Positions 46,820 to 56,012 are shown, numbered from the stretch's first letter. The stretch: DNA of 64,000 nt from Methylobacterium terrae (GCF_003173755.1 NZ_CP029553.1:1512501-1576500), one strand, 5' to 3'. Program-made: numbers and translations. Notes: generated by a model from the letters alone, not told the origin.

Positions 46820-48343
46820 ATGTCCAACCACTTCTTCGACATCGTCCGCTCCCGCCTCCCCGCCGACCCGGCGGGCAAGGTGTTCCTCGAAACGCCCGAG
46901 GGCCTGCGCTGGAGCTACGCGGATCTCATCGCCGAATCCGGCCGCTACGCCGCCGCCCTCGTCGGGCTCGGGGTCGCCCCCGGCGACCGGGTGGCGGTGC
47001 AGGTCGAGAAGAGCCCGGCGGTGATCGCGCTCTATCTCGGGTGCGTGCGGGCGGGCGCGGTCTTCCTGCCGCTCAACACCGGCTACACGCCCGCCGAGAT
47101 CGCCTACTTCCTCGGCGATGCCGAGCCGGCCCTGTTCGTCTGCGATCCGGGCAAGCTCGACGCCCTGAAGCCGGTGGCGGAAGGGGCGAACGTCCGCCAG
47201 GTCGGCACCCTCGACGCGAAAGGCGAGGGCACGATGGCGGCCGAGGCGGCGGGCCAGACCGGCGACTTCGCCGACGTGCCCCGCGCCTCCGACGATCTGG
47301 CGGCGATCCTCTACACCTCGGGCACCACCGGGCGCTCGAAGGGTGCGATGCTGACCCACGACAACCTGGCGTCGAACGCGCTCACGCTCGTGGATTACTG
47401 GCGCTTCACCGACCGGGACGTGCTGATCCACGCGCTTCCGGTGTTCCACACCCACGGCCTGTTCGTCGCCACCAACACGGTGCTGATGTCGGGGGCCGCG
47501 ATGGTGTTCCTGCCGAAGCTCGACCCGCCGCTGATCCTGTCGCTGATGGGCCGGGCGACCGCGCTGATGGGCGTGCCGACCTTCTACACCCGCCTGCTCA
47601 AGGAGCCGGGCCTGACCCGGGAGGCGAGTGCCGGGATGCGCCTGTTCGTCTCCGGCTCGGCGCCGCTGCTGGCCGAGACCCATCGCGAGTGGCAGGAGCG
47701 GACCGGCCACGCGATCCTCGAGCGCTACGGCATGACCGAGACCAACATGAGCACCTCGAACCCCTACGACGGCGACCGGGTCGCCGGCACGGTCGGGTTC
47801 CCGCTGCCGGGCGTCTCGCTGCGGGTGGTCGACCCCGAGACCGGCCGGGCGCTCGCGCCCGACCAGGTCGGGATGATCGAGGTGCGCGGCCCCAACGTGT
47901 TCAAGGGCTACTGGCGCATGCCGGAGAAGACCGCCGCCGAGTTCAAGGCCGACGGCTTCTTCATCACCGGCGACCTCGGCAAGGTCGACGAGCGCGGCTA
48001 CGTCCACATCGTCGGGCGCGGCAAGGACCTGATCATCACCGGCGGCTTCAACGTCTACCCGAAGGAGGTCGAGACCGAGATCGACGGGCTGCCCGGCGTG
48101 CTCGAATCGGCGGTGATCGGGGTGCCGCATCCGGATTTCGGCGAGGGCGTCACGGCGGTGGTGGTCCCGCGCGGAGCCGAGGCGCCGAGCGAGGCCGCGA
48201 TCCTCTCTGCCCTCGAAGGGCGGCTCGCCAAGTTCAAGCTGCCCAAGCGCGTGATCGTGGTCGACGAGCTGCCGCGCAACACCATGGGCAAGGTGCAGAA
48301 GAACCTGCTGCGGGAGACGCACAAGGGGCTGTACGAGGGCTGA
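46820..48343 (+). CDS. matB: Malonyl-CoA synthetase
   Basis: 507 residues. Acyl-adenylate-forming (ANL) enzyme: P-loop YTSGTTGRSKGAMLTH, LPVFHTHGLFVATNT and RYGMTETNMSTSNPY (typical for MatB), then GDLGKVDERGY and PRNTMGKVQKN (catalytic Lys). It makes malonyl-CoA from malonate, CoA and ATP. With the TRAP system, MatR and MatA it completes the malonate module. Confidence 0.95.
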   Translation: MSNHFFDIVRSRLPADPAGKVFLETPEGLRWSYADLIAESGRYAAALVGLGVAPGDRVAVQVEKSPAVIALYLGCVRAGAVFLPLNTGYTPAEIAYFLGDAEPALFVCDPGKLDALKPVAEGANVRQVGTLDAKGEGTMAAEAAGQTGDFADVPRASDDLAAILYTSGTTGRSKGAMLTHDNLASNALTLVDYWRFTDRDVLIHALPVFHTHGLFVATNTVLMSGAAMVFLPKLDPPLILSLMGRATALMGVPTFYTRLLKEPGLTREASAGMRLFVSGSAPLLAETHREWQERTGHAILERYGMTETNMSTSNPYDGDRVAGTVGFPLPGVSLRVVDPETGRALAPDQVGMIEVRGPNVFKGYWRMPEKTAAEFKADGFFITGDLGKVDERGYVHIVGRGKDLIITGGFNVYPKEVETEIDGLPGVLESAVIGVPHPDFGEGVTAVVVPRGAEAPSEAAILSALEGRLAKFKLPKRVIVVDELPRNTMGKVQKNLLRETHKGLYEG

Positions 48344-48389
48344 GCGGGGATTCCTGTCCCTCCACCGAATTCATGCCCTCCGGGCCATC

Positions 48390-48515
48390 CCGGGGCCGCG
48401 AAAGCGGAGCCCGGGATCCAGAACCGCCGATGGTTCAGAAATCAGCGATGAGTGTTCCGCCCGGTTCCTCTCAACCTGCGTTTCCGGTTTCCGGGCTCCG
48501 CTTTCGCGGCCCCGG
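48390..48515. repeat. Perfect 25-bp inverted repeat in the matB-phzF gap
   Basis: The 25 bases at 48390-48414 and at 48491-48515 are exact reverse complements (arm begins CCGGGGCCGCGAAAGCGGAG), 76 bases apart. The loop holds no ORF. A diverged member lies at 55440-55490. The rest of the gap (48344-48635) shows nothing else. Confidence 0.8.
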
Positions 48516-48635
48516 AATGCCGCAGCGAGCGGCATTGCTGCCCGGGTCAGCCGACTGGCCTGAGGCTCTCGCGACATTTCGTCGAAACCCGGCCTCATCC
48601 TGAGTTGCCGGCGCCGGCCGCCCCGGAGATCCACC

Positions 48636-49499
48636 ATGTCCGCCCGCTTCGCCCTGATCGACGTGTTCCACGACGGCGCCTTCACCGGCAATCCGCTCGC
48701 CGTGGTGAGCGGGGCCGACCTCGACACCGCGACGATGCAGGCGATGACGCGGTGGTTCAACCTGTCGGAGACGGTGTTCCTGCTGCCGCCGACCGACCGG
48801 CGAGCCGATTACCGCGCGCGCATCTTCACCCTCGCGCATGAGCTGCCCTTCGCCGGCCACCCGACGCTGGGTGCCTGCCATGCCTGGCTCGCGCTCGGAG
48901 GCCGGCCGCGCCAGGCAGGACGAATCGTGCAGGAATGCGGCGCCGGCCTCGTGCCGATCCGGCAGGACCGGGATCGCCTCGCCTTCGCGGCGCCGAAGCT
49001 GCTGCGGGAGGGAGCGGTGGACGAGGCGACGATGCGGGAGGCCGTGGCGGTGCTGCGCATCGCGCCCGAGCAGATCGTCGAGGCGCGCTGGGCCGATAAC
49101 GGCCCGGGCTGGATCGGGGTGATGCTGCGTTCGGCCGAGGCGGTGCTGGCCGTCGAGCCGGTCCGGCGGCACGAGGGCCGGGTCGATATCGGCCTCGTCG
49201 GCGCCCACGCCCCCGGGAGCGAGGTGGCCTGGGAGATCCGCACCCTGTTCAGCGACGGCGCGGGCGCCCTCGTCGAGGATCCGGTCACCGGCAGCTTCAA
49301 CGCGGCGGTGGCGGGCTGGCTGCGCGAGACCGGTCGCGCCACCGGCCCCTACGTGGCCGCGCAGGGCACCAGGCTCGGGCGCCGCGGCCGGATCTTCGTC
49401 GATTACGACGGCGCCGACTGGATCGGCGGGCGCACCCTCACGGTGGCCGAGGGGACCCTGCCCCTCGACCTCGGCCCAGGTCTCAGTTCGCGTAGGTGA
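48636..49499 (+). CDS. PhzF family isomerase/epimerase-like protein
   Basis: 287 residues. PhzF/diaminopimelate epimerase fold: DVFHDGAFTGNPLAVV, catalytic Glu45 in NLSETVF, THAL-like ARIFTLAHELPFAGHPTLG, and EDPVTGSFNAAVAGWL. PhzF isomerises a phenazine precursor in pseudomonads; most relatives, like this one, have no known substrate and no phenazine genes nearby. Convergent with the next gene, 17-base 3' overlap. Confidence 0.9.
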   Translation: MSARFALIDVFHDGAFTGNPLAVVSGADLDTATMQAMTRWFNLSETVFLLPPTDRRADYRARIFTLAHELPFAGHPTLGACHAWLALGGRPRQAGRIVQECGAGLVPIRQDRDRLAFAAPKLLREGAVDEATMREAVAVLRIAPEQIVEARWADNGPGWIGVMLRSAEAVLAVEPVRRHEGRVDIGLVGAHAPGSEVAWEIRTLFSDGAGALVEDPVTGSFNAAVAGWLRETGRATGPYVAAQGTRLGRRGRIFVDYDGADWIGGRTLTVAEGTLPLDLGPGLSSRR

Positions 49500-50592
49500 A
49501 GACGCCGTCGCGCCAGACGTAGAGCACGTAGCCGGGCGCCGTCACGTCGCCCTTCTGGTCGAACCCGACATTGCCGAGCACAAGGTTGAACCGCTCGGAA
49601 TGCAGCGTCTCGGCGATCGCCTTCGGGTCGGTGGACTTGGCGAAGTTGCCGGCCTCGACGAGCGCCTGGAGCGCGGCGTAGCCGTAGAGGGTGAAGCCGG
49701 CGGGGTCGATGCCGTCGGCCTGCAGCGCCTTTACGGCGGCGGCGGCCTCGGGCTTGCGGCGCAGGTCCGGGTTGAAGGTCATCAGCACGCCGTCGCTCGC
49801 AGGGCCCGCGAGCGACCCGAATTCCTTGGTGGCGATGCCCGACGTGCCGAACCATTGCGGGCGGTAGCCGGCTTCCGCCGCCTTGCGCACCAGCTTGCCC
49901 ATCTCCTGGTAGTGGCCGCCGTAATAGACCACCTCGATCCCCGCCCCCTGCAGGCGCTTGATCAAGGCCGCGTCGTCGGTCTGGCCCGGGACGATCGCGG
50001 CGAACAGGGTCTCGTTCTGGCCGATCTTGTTGAGGTTGGCCTTGGTCGATTCGGCGAGGTTCCGGGACAGGGGGGTGTCGTCGTACAGGATCGCGATCTT
50101 CTTGTCGCGGAACCGCTCGGCCAGGACCGTGGCCGAGAGGCGGCCCTGGTCGTCCTCGCGGCCGGAGACCCGGAAGATGGTGGGCAGGCCGCGGTCGGTC
50201 AGGCGCGCGGCGTTGGAGGCCGGGCTGATCATCACCGCGCCGGCCGCCGCGTAGACGTCCGAGGCGGCGAGCGAGGCGCTCGAGCAGACGTGGCCGATCA
50301 CCAGCCGCACGCCGGCGCGCACGAAGCGCTCGGCCACCGCCATCGCCTGGCTCGGGTCGCAGGCATCGTCCTGCACGTCGAGCACGATCGGCTCCCCGGC
50401 GATGCCGCCGCGGGCATTGGCGTCCCGGACGGCGGCCTGCACGCCCTGGAGCACCTGCTCACCGATGCCGGCGACCGCCCCGGTGCGCGGCACCGCGACC
50501 CCGATGGTCACGTCGGCGCGGGCGGCGCCCGGCCCGTACAGCAGCGCTCCGATCGCCAGCCACAGGGCGGCGACGGCCCTGGTGCGCGTCAT
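49483..50592 (-). CDS. Branched-chain amino acid-type ABC substrate-binding protein
   Basis: 369 residues from the ATG at 50592, just after a signal peptide start (MTRTRAVAALWLAIGALLYG). Periplasmic LivJ-type fold: TIGVAVPRTGAVAGIGEQVLQG, DACDPSQAMAVAERFV, IGHVCSSASLAASDVY. It binds amino acids or related ligands. No permease or ATPase genes of a Liv system are in the window, so it is an orphan binding protein here. Confidence 0.9.
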   Translation of the reverse strand: MTRTRAVAALWLAIGALLYGPGAARADVTIGVAVPRTGAVAGIGEQVLQGVQAAVRDANARGGIAGEPIVLDVQDDACDPSQAMAVAERFVRAGVRLVIGHVCSSASLAASDVYAAAGAVMISPASNAARLTDRGLPTIFRVSGREDDQGRLSATVLAERFRDKKIAILYDDTPLSRNLAESTKANLNKIGQNETLFAAIVPGQTDDAALIKRLQGAGIEVVYYGGHYQEMGKLVRKAAEAGYRPQWFGTSGIATKEFGSLAGPASDGVLMTFNPDLRRKPEAAAAVKALQADGIDPAGFTLYGYAALQALVEAGNFAKSTDPKAIAETLHSERFNLVLGNVGFDQKGDVTAPGYVLYVWRDGVFTYAN

Positions 50593-50915
50593 CACCGGCG
50601 CTCCCGCATGGTTCGAACCACTCCGTACCTCCGGCCCTGCTTCCCAGGTCTCTCGCCCAGCCTCTTGCCCAGCTTCTTGCCCGGCCTCTCGCCGGCCGCT
50701 TACCACGGCCGCCCCTCCCTTGTCCGCGCCGACCTCCGCGAAGGCCCCGCGAGGGCGCCCGCTCTATCGGGCGCGAGCCCGCAGGGGCGCAAGGGGGCGA
50801 CAGCGCGTAAGAGGGCCGCGGCGCGTCGGGATGCTGGGCTCAGCATAGCACGGTGACCCGGGCTGGAACGCCCGTCCGGGGCCGGATATTGACGGATTTC
50901 GAGGGGGATCGTGCG
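50593..50915. other. Intergenic region with 12-bp tandem repeats
   Basis: Upstream gap between the divergent substrate-binding protein and the hydroxyacid dehydrogenase. It holds four copies of a 12-bp unit (TCTCGCCCAGCC type) at 50651-50698. No ORF or clear promoter. Confidence 0.4.
50651..50698. repeat. 12-bp tandem repeat, four copies
   Basis: Units at 50651-50662, 50663-50674, 50675-50686 and 50687-50698 (TCTCGCCCAGCC, TCTTGCCCAGCT, TCTTGCCCGGCC, TCTCGCCGGCCG). It lies in the leader of the binding-protein gene and may vary in copy number between strains. Confidence 0.75.
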
Positions 50916-51884
50916 ATGAATCAGGCTGACGGCATCCGGGTCGCGGTGCTCGACGACTACCAGGGCGTGGCCGAGGGCCTGGCCGACTGGTCCGGCCTCG
51001 GCCGCGACGTGACCGTGGACTTCTTCCGCGAGCCGGTGCCGCAGGCGGAGGCCGCGTCGCGGCTCGCGCCCTATGGCGTGCTCTGCCTGATGCGCGAGCG
51101 CATGCCCCTCGACGCCGCGCTGATCGCCGCCCTTCCGAGCCTCCGGCTCGTGGTGTTCACCGGCGGGCGCAACCCCTCGGTCGACGTCGCGGCGCTCAAG
51201 GCCCGCGGCATCACCGTGTGCAACACCCGCAACGGCGAGGGCGGCATCGCCACCGCCGAGCTGACGGTCGCCCTGATGCTGGCCTGCGCCCGCAGCCTGC
51301 CGCGGGAATTCGCCAACATGGCGGGCGGGCGCTGGCAGGAGACCCTGGGCGAGGGCCTGGAGGGCCGCACCCTCGGGCTCGTCGGCCTCGGGCGGATCGG
51401 TGCGCGGGTGGCGGCGGTGGGCCGGGCGCTCGGCATGCGGGTGACGGCCTGGAGCCCGAACCTGACGCCGGAGCGGGCCGAGGCCGGCGGCGCGGTGCTC
51501 GCCACCCGCGAGGCCCTGTTCTCGGAGAGCGACGTCGTCAGCCTGCACATGGTGCTGGCGCCCGCGACGCGGGGCATCGTCGGTGCGGCGGAGATCGCCC
51601 GGATGCGGAAAGGCGCGATCCTGGTCAACACCTCCCGCGGTCCCCTCGTCGACGAGGCGGCCCTGATCGCGGCCTTGGGCGAAGGCCGCATCCGGGCCGG
51701 GCTCGACGTGTTCGACCGCGAGCCGCTACCCGCCGACCATCCCCTGCGCGGCCTGCCGAACGCCGTGCTGACGCCGCATCTCGGCTACGTCACGGAAGGC
51801 ACGTTCCGGATGTTCTACGAGGACACCGTCGAGGCGATCGCCGCCTGGCGCCGGGGCGCGCCGGTGCGGGTGGTGGAGGCCTGA
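50916..51884 (+). CDS. D-2-hydroxyacid dehydrogenase family protein
   Basis: 322 residues from the ATG at 50916. NAD-binding motif GLVGLGRIGARVAAVG, then SLHMVLAPATRGIVG, NTSRGPLVDEAAL, and the catalytic-His region TPHLGYVT. It is in the D-isomer 2-hydroxyacid dehydrogenase family; substrate unknown. Divergent from the binding-protein gene; a hairpin follows the stop. Confidence 0.92.
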   Translation: MNQADGIRVAVLDDYQGVAEGLADWSGLGRDVTVDFFREPVPQAEAASRLAPYGVLCLMRERMPLDAALIAALPSLRLVVFTGGRNPSVDVAALKARGITVCNTRNGEGGIATAELTVALMLACARSLPREFANMAGGRWQETLGEGLEGRTLGLVGLGRIGARVAAVGRALGMRVTAWSPNLTPERAEAGGAVLATREALFSESDVVSLHMVLAPATRGIVGAAEIARMRKGAILVNTSRGPLVDEAALIAALGEGRIRAGLDVFDREPLPADHPLRGLPNAVLTPHLGYVTEGTFRMFYEDTVEAIAAWRRGAPVRVVEA

Positions 51885-51891
51885 GGCGGGA

Positions 51892-51914
51892 GCGGGCGCC
51901 CTCTCGGCGCCCGC
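51892..51914. terminator. Hairpin between convergent genes
   Basis: 9-bp stem GCGGGCGCC (51892-51900) / GGCGCCCGC (51906-51914), 5-base loop, between the dehydrogenase and the polysaccharide export gene. No T-run. Confidence 0.55.
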
Positions 51915-51919
51915 CCCTG

Positions 51920-53089
51920 TCAGCGCACGCCGGCGTAGACCGAGGCGCCGGCCGTGACCGGGGCCGTGATGGTCGAGAACACGCCGAGCACCTTCTGGAC
52001 CTCGGTGAAGGGCGCGTTCGAGACGTAGACGAGGTCGCGGTTGCGCATCCGGAACGCCTGGGAGACGAACAGGCTGTTGGGATCGCGCATGTTGATCCGG
52101 TAGACCACCGGCACGAAGTTCGCGGTCAGGAGCGGGCTTCCCGGGCGCAGGCGGCGCACCACCGAGGCCGGCTCGAACCGGAACAGGAACACGCCGGCCG
52201 GATCGGCCTGCAGGTCCGACAGGCCCCGGGCCTTGGCGAGCGCCTGGGCGAGGGTGATGCCCTCCGCCGCGAAGGGGATCTCCGCCTGGGCGCCGAGCGC
52301 GCCGACCGCCAGGAAGGTTTGCGGATCGCGCACCAGGGTCAGGGTGTCGCCCGGGCGCAGGAAGATGTTCTCGCGCGGGTTGGAGACGATCGCGGTCAGC
52401 GGAACCGTCGCGGTGGTCGCGCCGCGCGACAGCCGCACGAAGGTCTCGGAGACCGGAGCGCGCACGCCGCCGGCCCCCGCCACCACGTCGAGCAGCCGGT
52501 CGCCCTTGGTGGAGAGCGGCACGCGGGCGCCCGACGTCACCTCGCCGGTCACCGTCACGGCGGTGCTCGTCGGCTGCACCACGGTGACGATCACCTGCGG
52601 CTCGATCGCCTTGCCGGCGAGTTCCTGCTCGATCTGCGCCTGCACGTCCTGGACGCGCTTGCCCGCCACCTGGACGCGGCCGGCATACGGCACGGTGATC
52701 GAGCCGTCGCGGGTCACGACCTGCGGCGGGATGGTGGCGGATTTCGAGCCGGAGGAGAACCGGTCGATCGACAGGGAACCGGAGAACAGGCCGCCGGTGC
52801 TGGCCTCGTAGATCGTCACCGCCACGGTGTCGCCGACGCCGATCACCGGCTCGACGGAGGGGCGGCGGTCGCCGAACGAGGCGAGGAGGCTGTCGAGGGG
52901 CCGGCCGCGCAGGGCCTCGACCACGGCGGCATCGACGTCGACGATCTCGTAGCGGGCGAGCAGGCCCTGGTCGGTCGCCACGTCGGCGCCCTTCTCCACC
53001 GCGCTCGCCGTGGGACCGGCGGCGGGCAGGAAGTTGGAACAGCCCGAGACCGCGAGCGCGGCGCAGAGGGCGATCGGGAATGCGCGCAT
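51920..53089 (-). CDS. Polysaccharide export outer-membrane lipoprotein (OPX/Wza-like)
   Basis: 389 residues. A signal peptide with lipobox AVSGC (lipidated Cys17) is followed by a Poly_export domain (GVGDTVAVTIYEASTGGLF, VTRDGSITVPYAGRV) and several SLBB repeats (AVTVTGEVTSGARVPL, LRPGDTLTLVRDPQTFLAVGALG). It forms an outer-membrane export channel for capsule or exopolysaccharide. No polymerase or glycosyltransferase gene is adjacent, so its partner locus must be elsewhere. Confidence 0.92.
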   Translation of the reverse strand: MRAFPIALCAALAVSGCSNFLPAAGPTASAVEKGADVATDQGLLARYEIVDVDAAVVEALRGRPLDSLLASFGDRRPSVEPVIGVGDTVAVTIYEASTGGLFSGSLSIDRFSSGSKSATIPPQVVTRDGSITVPYAGRVQVAGKRVQDVQAQIEQELAGKAIEPQVIVTVVQPTSTAVTVTGEVTSGARVPLSTKGDRLLDVVAGAGGVRAPVSETFVRLSRGATTATVPLTAIVSNPRENIFLRPGDTLTLVRDPQTFLAVGALGAQAEIPFAAEGITLAQALAKARGLSDLQADPAGVFLFRFEPASVVRRLRPGSPLLTANFVPVVYRINMRDPNSLFVSQAFRMRNRDLVYVSNAPFTEVQKVLGVFSTITAPVTAGASVYAGVR

Positions 53090-53320
53090 CAGGGAGATTG
53101 CTCGTCCTTAGCTTGAGAGTGGTCCCTAGCCGAGTCGGGGGCCCGTGTCCGTGGCCCTCGTGTCACAGTGCCGTCGGGAGCCCTCCCCCCGCGCCGCCTT
53201 CCCCGCTAGACACAGGGCAGGGGACCGGGGAGTCGGCCGTCACCGTCGTGCCGTCCAAGCACGACAAGGGTTACGAAATCGCGGCTTCAGGATGGCGTGA
53301 CGCGGAATGACAGGGCAGAG

Positions 53321-54583
53321 ATGACCACACAGATCGGCTTCACGCCGCCCGATCCCGCCGCGCAGGCCCCCGGGCCGGTGCGGCGGCGCCACGTCGTCTA
53401 CCTGCCGGGCTACGACCCGGAGGCGGGCAAGCGCTACCGGGCGCTGTTCGCCCGCGAGTTCACCCGCTACGCCAAGCGCTTCGACCTGGGGCAGCGAGCG
53501 ATCAGCCGGGCCGAGACCCGGCCCGACGGCCTGGTCCAGACCTGGACGGTCGAGGCCGGTCGCGGCGGCCTCACGACCCACACCACCTACCAGGTGCTCC
53601 TGTGGGACGACGTCGTGCGGGCGGATTTCCGGCGGCCGCTGATCGCCTCGATGGCGCTGCTCACCGCCGGCATCCTGCACAGCCTCCTGACGGGCAAGCT
53701 CTTTCGGCTCTACGGCCTGAACTGGAAGTACGGCAACGTCATCCTCTATCCCTTCGGCATGACGGTGATCCTGGCCGCCCTCGCGGCCCTGCTCGGCACC
53801 GGCGTCGCCCACCTGCTGGCCGGCTGGCTGCCGGGCTTCGCCGCCGCCGGGCTCGGGGCGCTCGCCGGCATCGGGCTCGTTCTCGCCGCGACCCCGCTCC
53901 TCGACCGCATCTTTCTGCGCCAGCTCATCAACGACTGGGTGTTCAACTGGCAGCACAGCAACGGCTGGCGCCGGGACTACGAGGACCGCTTGGGCCTGTT
54001 CGCCGACCACGTCGCCGGGATCGTCCGGGCCGGCGCGGTCGACGAGGTGATGATCGTCGGCCATTCCTCGGGCGGGCTCACCGCCGCCGAGGTCGCGGCG
54101 CGGGTGCTGGAGCAGGACCTGCCCGACGCCCCGCGCCTGTCGCTCCTGACCCTCGGGGCCGGGCTGCCGCTCGTCACCATCAACCCGCGGGCGCGCCGGG
54201 TGCGGGCCGACGTGATGCGCCTCGTGGCGAGCGGCCGGCTGGTCTGGGCCGACTACCAGGCGCCGCAGGACTGGATGAACTTCCCGGGCTTCAACCCCGC
54301 CCGCGACCTCGGCGAGACCCCGGCCGGCCCGGTGCGCAACCCGCTGATCCGCTCGACGAAGTTCCGCGAGATCATCGACCCGGCGGTCTACCGCCGGATC
54401 TCGTTCCGGCCGTTCCGGATGCACTTCCAGTTCCTGATGGCGAACGACCTGCCGGGCGAGTACGACTTCTTCGCCCTGACGCTCGGCCCGCAGGCCCTTG
54501 GCGCGCGGGTGCTGGCGCCCGAGATCGTCGGCCTGAGGCCCGAGACGCCGCCCGAGCCGGTGCCGGTGCACAGGGAAATATGA
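53321..54583 (+). CDS. Membrane-spanning alpha/beta-hydrolase-like protein
   Basis: 420 residues from the ATG at 53321; a GTG at 53297 is an alternative. The N-terminal VVYLPGYDPEAGKRYRALF looks like the start of an alpha/beta-hydrolase; about residues 105-205 contain three or four helices inserted into the domain (MALLTAGILHSLLTGKLFR, VILAALAALLGTGVAHLLAG). The nucleophile elbow IVGHSSGGLTAAEV follows. No family recognised; lipase/esterase activity is only inferred. The HAD gene follows after 13 bases. Confidence 0.7.
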   Translation: MTTQIGFTPPDPAAQAPGPVRRRHVVYLPGYDPEAGKRYRALFAREFTRYAKRFDLGQRAISRAETRPDGLVQTWTVEAGRGGLTTHTTYQVLLWDDVVRADFRRPLIASMALLTAGILHSLLTGKLFRLYGLNWKYGNVILYPFGMTVILAALAALLGTGVAHLLAGWLPGFAAAGLGALAGIGLVLAATPLLDRIFLRQLINDWVFNWQHSNGWRRDYEDRLGLFADHVAGIVRAGAVDEVMIVGHSSGGLTAAEVAARVLEQDLPDAPRLSLLTLGAGLPLVTINPRARRVRADVMRLVASGRLVWADYQAPQDWMNFPGFNPARDLGETPAGPVRNPLIRSTKFREIIDPAVYRRISFRPFRMHFQFLMANDLPGEYDFFALTLGPQALGARVLAPEIVGLRPETPPEPVPVHREI

Positions 54584-54596
54584 GGACGCCCCTCCG

Positions 54597-55394
54597 ATGC
54601 CCATCTCCCTCGTGGTCACCGACGTCGACGGCACCCTCGTCACCGGCGACAAGCAGCTGACGCCCCGGGCGATCCGCGCCGTCGACGCGTTGCGCGCCCG
54701 CGGCATCGCCTTCACGGTGGCCTCGAGCCGCCCGCCGGTCGGCCTGCGCCCGCTCGTCGCGCCGCTCGGGCTCGACCTGCCGATGGGCGCCTTCAACGGC
54801 TCGACGGTGGTGCGGCCCGACCTCTCGCTGATCGACGAGACGCTGATCCCCGAGGAGGCCGCCCGGACGGCCGCGGCGCGGTTCTCCGCGGAAGGGATCG
54901 ACCTCTGGGTCTTCGCGGAAGGAGCCTGGCTCCTGACGGATCCGGACGGCCCCTACACCGACCTCGAGCGCCGCACCCTCCAGGCCGGCCCGCGCGTGGT
55001 GGACGACCTCGCGCCCCACCTCGCCCGCGCGGCGAAGCTCGTCGGCGTCTCGCGCGACCACGCGGCGCTCGCCGCCCTCGAACCGCGGCTGGCACGGGAG
55101 GTCGGCAAGGGCGCGGCGGTCCACCGCTCGCAGGCCTACTACCTCGACGTCACCCCGCCCCACATCGACAAGGGCCACTTCGTGGCGCGCATCGCCGGAG
55201 AGCTCGGCATCCCGCTGTCCCGGGTGGCGGTGCTCGGCGACATGGCGAACGACACCGCGATGTTCGCCAAGGCCGGCCTGTCGATCGCGATGGGCAACGC
55301 GAGCGACGCGGTGAAGCGGGCGGCGAGCCATGTGACGGGGACGAACGAGGCGGAAGGGTTCGCGGAGGCGATCGAGCGGTTCGTGCTGGGTTGA
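54597..55394 (+). CDS. Cof-type HAD-superfamily phosphatase
   Basis: 265 residues. HAD motif I DVDGTL (Asp9, Asp11), the Cof-type cap domain in the middle, and the C-terminal VLGDMANDTAMFAKAGLSIAMGNA. Likely a sugar-phosphate or cofactor phosphatase; substrate unknown. Tight spacing with the hydrolase gene suggests one transcript. Confidence 0.9.
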   Translation: MPISLVVTDVDGTLVTGDKQLTPRAIRAVDALRARGIAFTVASSRPPVGLRPLVAPLGLDLPMGAFNGSTVVRPDLSLIDETLIPEEAARTAAARFSAEGIDLWVFAEGAWLLTDPDGPYTDLERRTLQAGPRVVDDLAPHLARAAKLVGVSRDHAALAALEPRLAREVGKGAAVHRSQAYYLDVTPPHIDKGHFVARIAGELGIPLSRVAVLGDMANDTAMFAKAGLSIAMGNASDAVKRAASHVTGTNEAEGFAEAIERFVLG

Positions 55395-55439
55395 GATCGC
55401 GAACGACGTCGAGCGAGGCGCGATGTCGCGCGCGCGGGA

Positions 55440-55490
55440 CACCGAACCCGCCGATGTCGTCCCGGGCGCCGCTTTCGCGGTCCCGGATGA
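55440..55490. repeat. Diverged half-copy of the 48.4-kb inverted repeat
   Basis: GAACCCGCCGATG followed by CCGGGCGCCGCTTTCGCGG, matching the loop-flank and right arm of the element at 48390-48515 with a few changes. Non-coding, between the HAD gene and the convergent small exported protein. Confidence 0.55.
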
Positions 55491-55601
55491 CGGGGAGGGC
55501 GCGAGTGCCGCCGGGGCTGGCGAGACCCGCTCATGGTTCCTCGTCGGGCGCAGGTGCACCCGTGAGACCCCCTCGTCCCGGAGCCGGACCGGCCCGGGCC
55601 C

Positions 55602-56012
55602 TCAGTGAAGCCCGACGTGATAGCGCAGCCGCTGCGCATTCCCCAGGGGATCGACGATCTCGATGATGAACTGATCGTCGTCCGGCCCGCCGGGAGGTGC
55701 GCTGTAGAGGATCCGGGTCGCCGGGACCTTGCGCTTGTTGCAGGCCGAGCGCGGATTGTTCGGGGAAAATCCGGGATATTCCGATCCCTGCTCGACCATG
55801 ACCTGTCCCTTGCCGGGCGGCTCGATCATGTTGACGGCCCAGGGGCCGACCGAGCGGCAGGTCGGATCGAGGGAGACGAACCACCCGATCTTCTGGGTCT
55901 GCCCGGGCTTGACGACCTTCTCGACGGTCGGGATCGGTCGCGGCCACGCGAGGGCACCGGTCGTCATCAGGCAAGAGAGAGCGGCGGCCCCAACAATCGT
56001 CCGATTGCGCAT
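55602..56012 (-). CDS. Small exported hypothetical protein
   Basis: 136 residues from the ATG at 56012. Signal peptide MRNRTIVGAAALSCLMTTG (cleaved near ALAW). The mature domain is beta-rich with two Cys (PTCRSVGPWAVNM, NPRSACNKRKVP) and IIEIVDPLGNAQRLRYHVGLH at the end. No family recognised. The local base composition is less GC-rich than the neighbours, consistent with transfer. Confidence 0.65.
   Translation of the reverse strand: MRNRTIVGAAALSCLMTTGALAWPRPIPTVEKVVKPGQTQKIGWFVSLDPTCRSVGPWAVNMIEPPGKGQVMVEQGSEYPGFSPNNPRSACNKRKVPATRILYSAPPGGPDDDQFIIEIVDPLGNAQRLRYHVGLH

Noticed and set aside
53297..53320. GTG start for the membrane hydrolase
   Set aside because: The extra eight residues (VTRNDRAE) add nothing family-like; neither ribosome site is strong, so the ATG at 53321 was kept.
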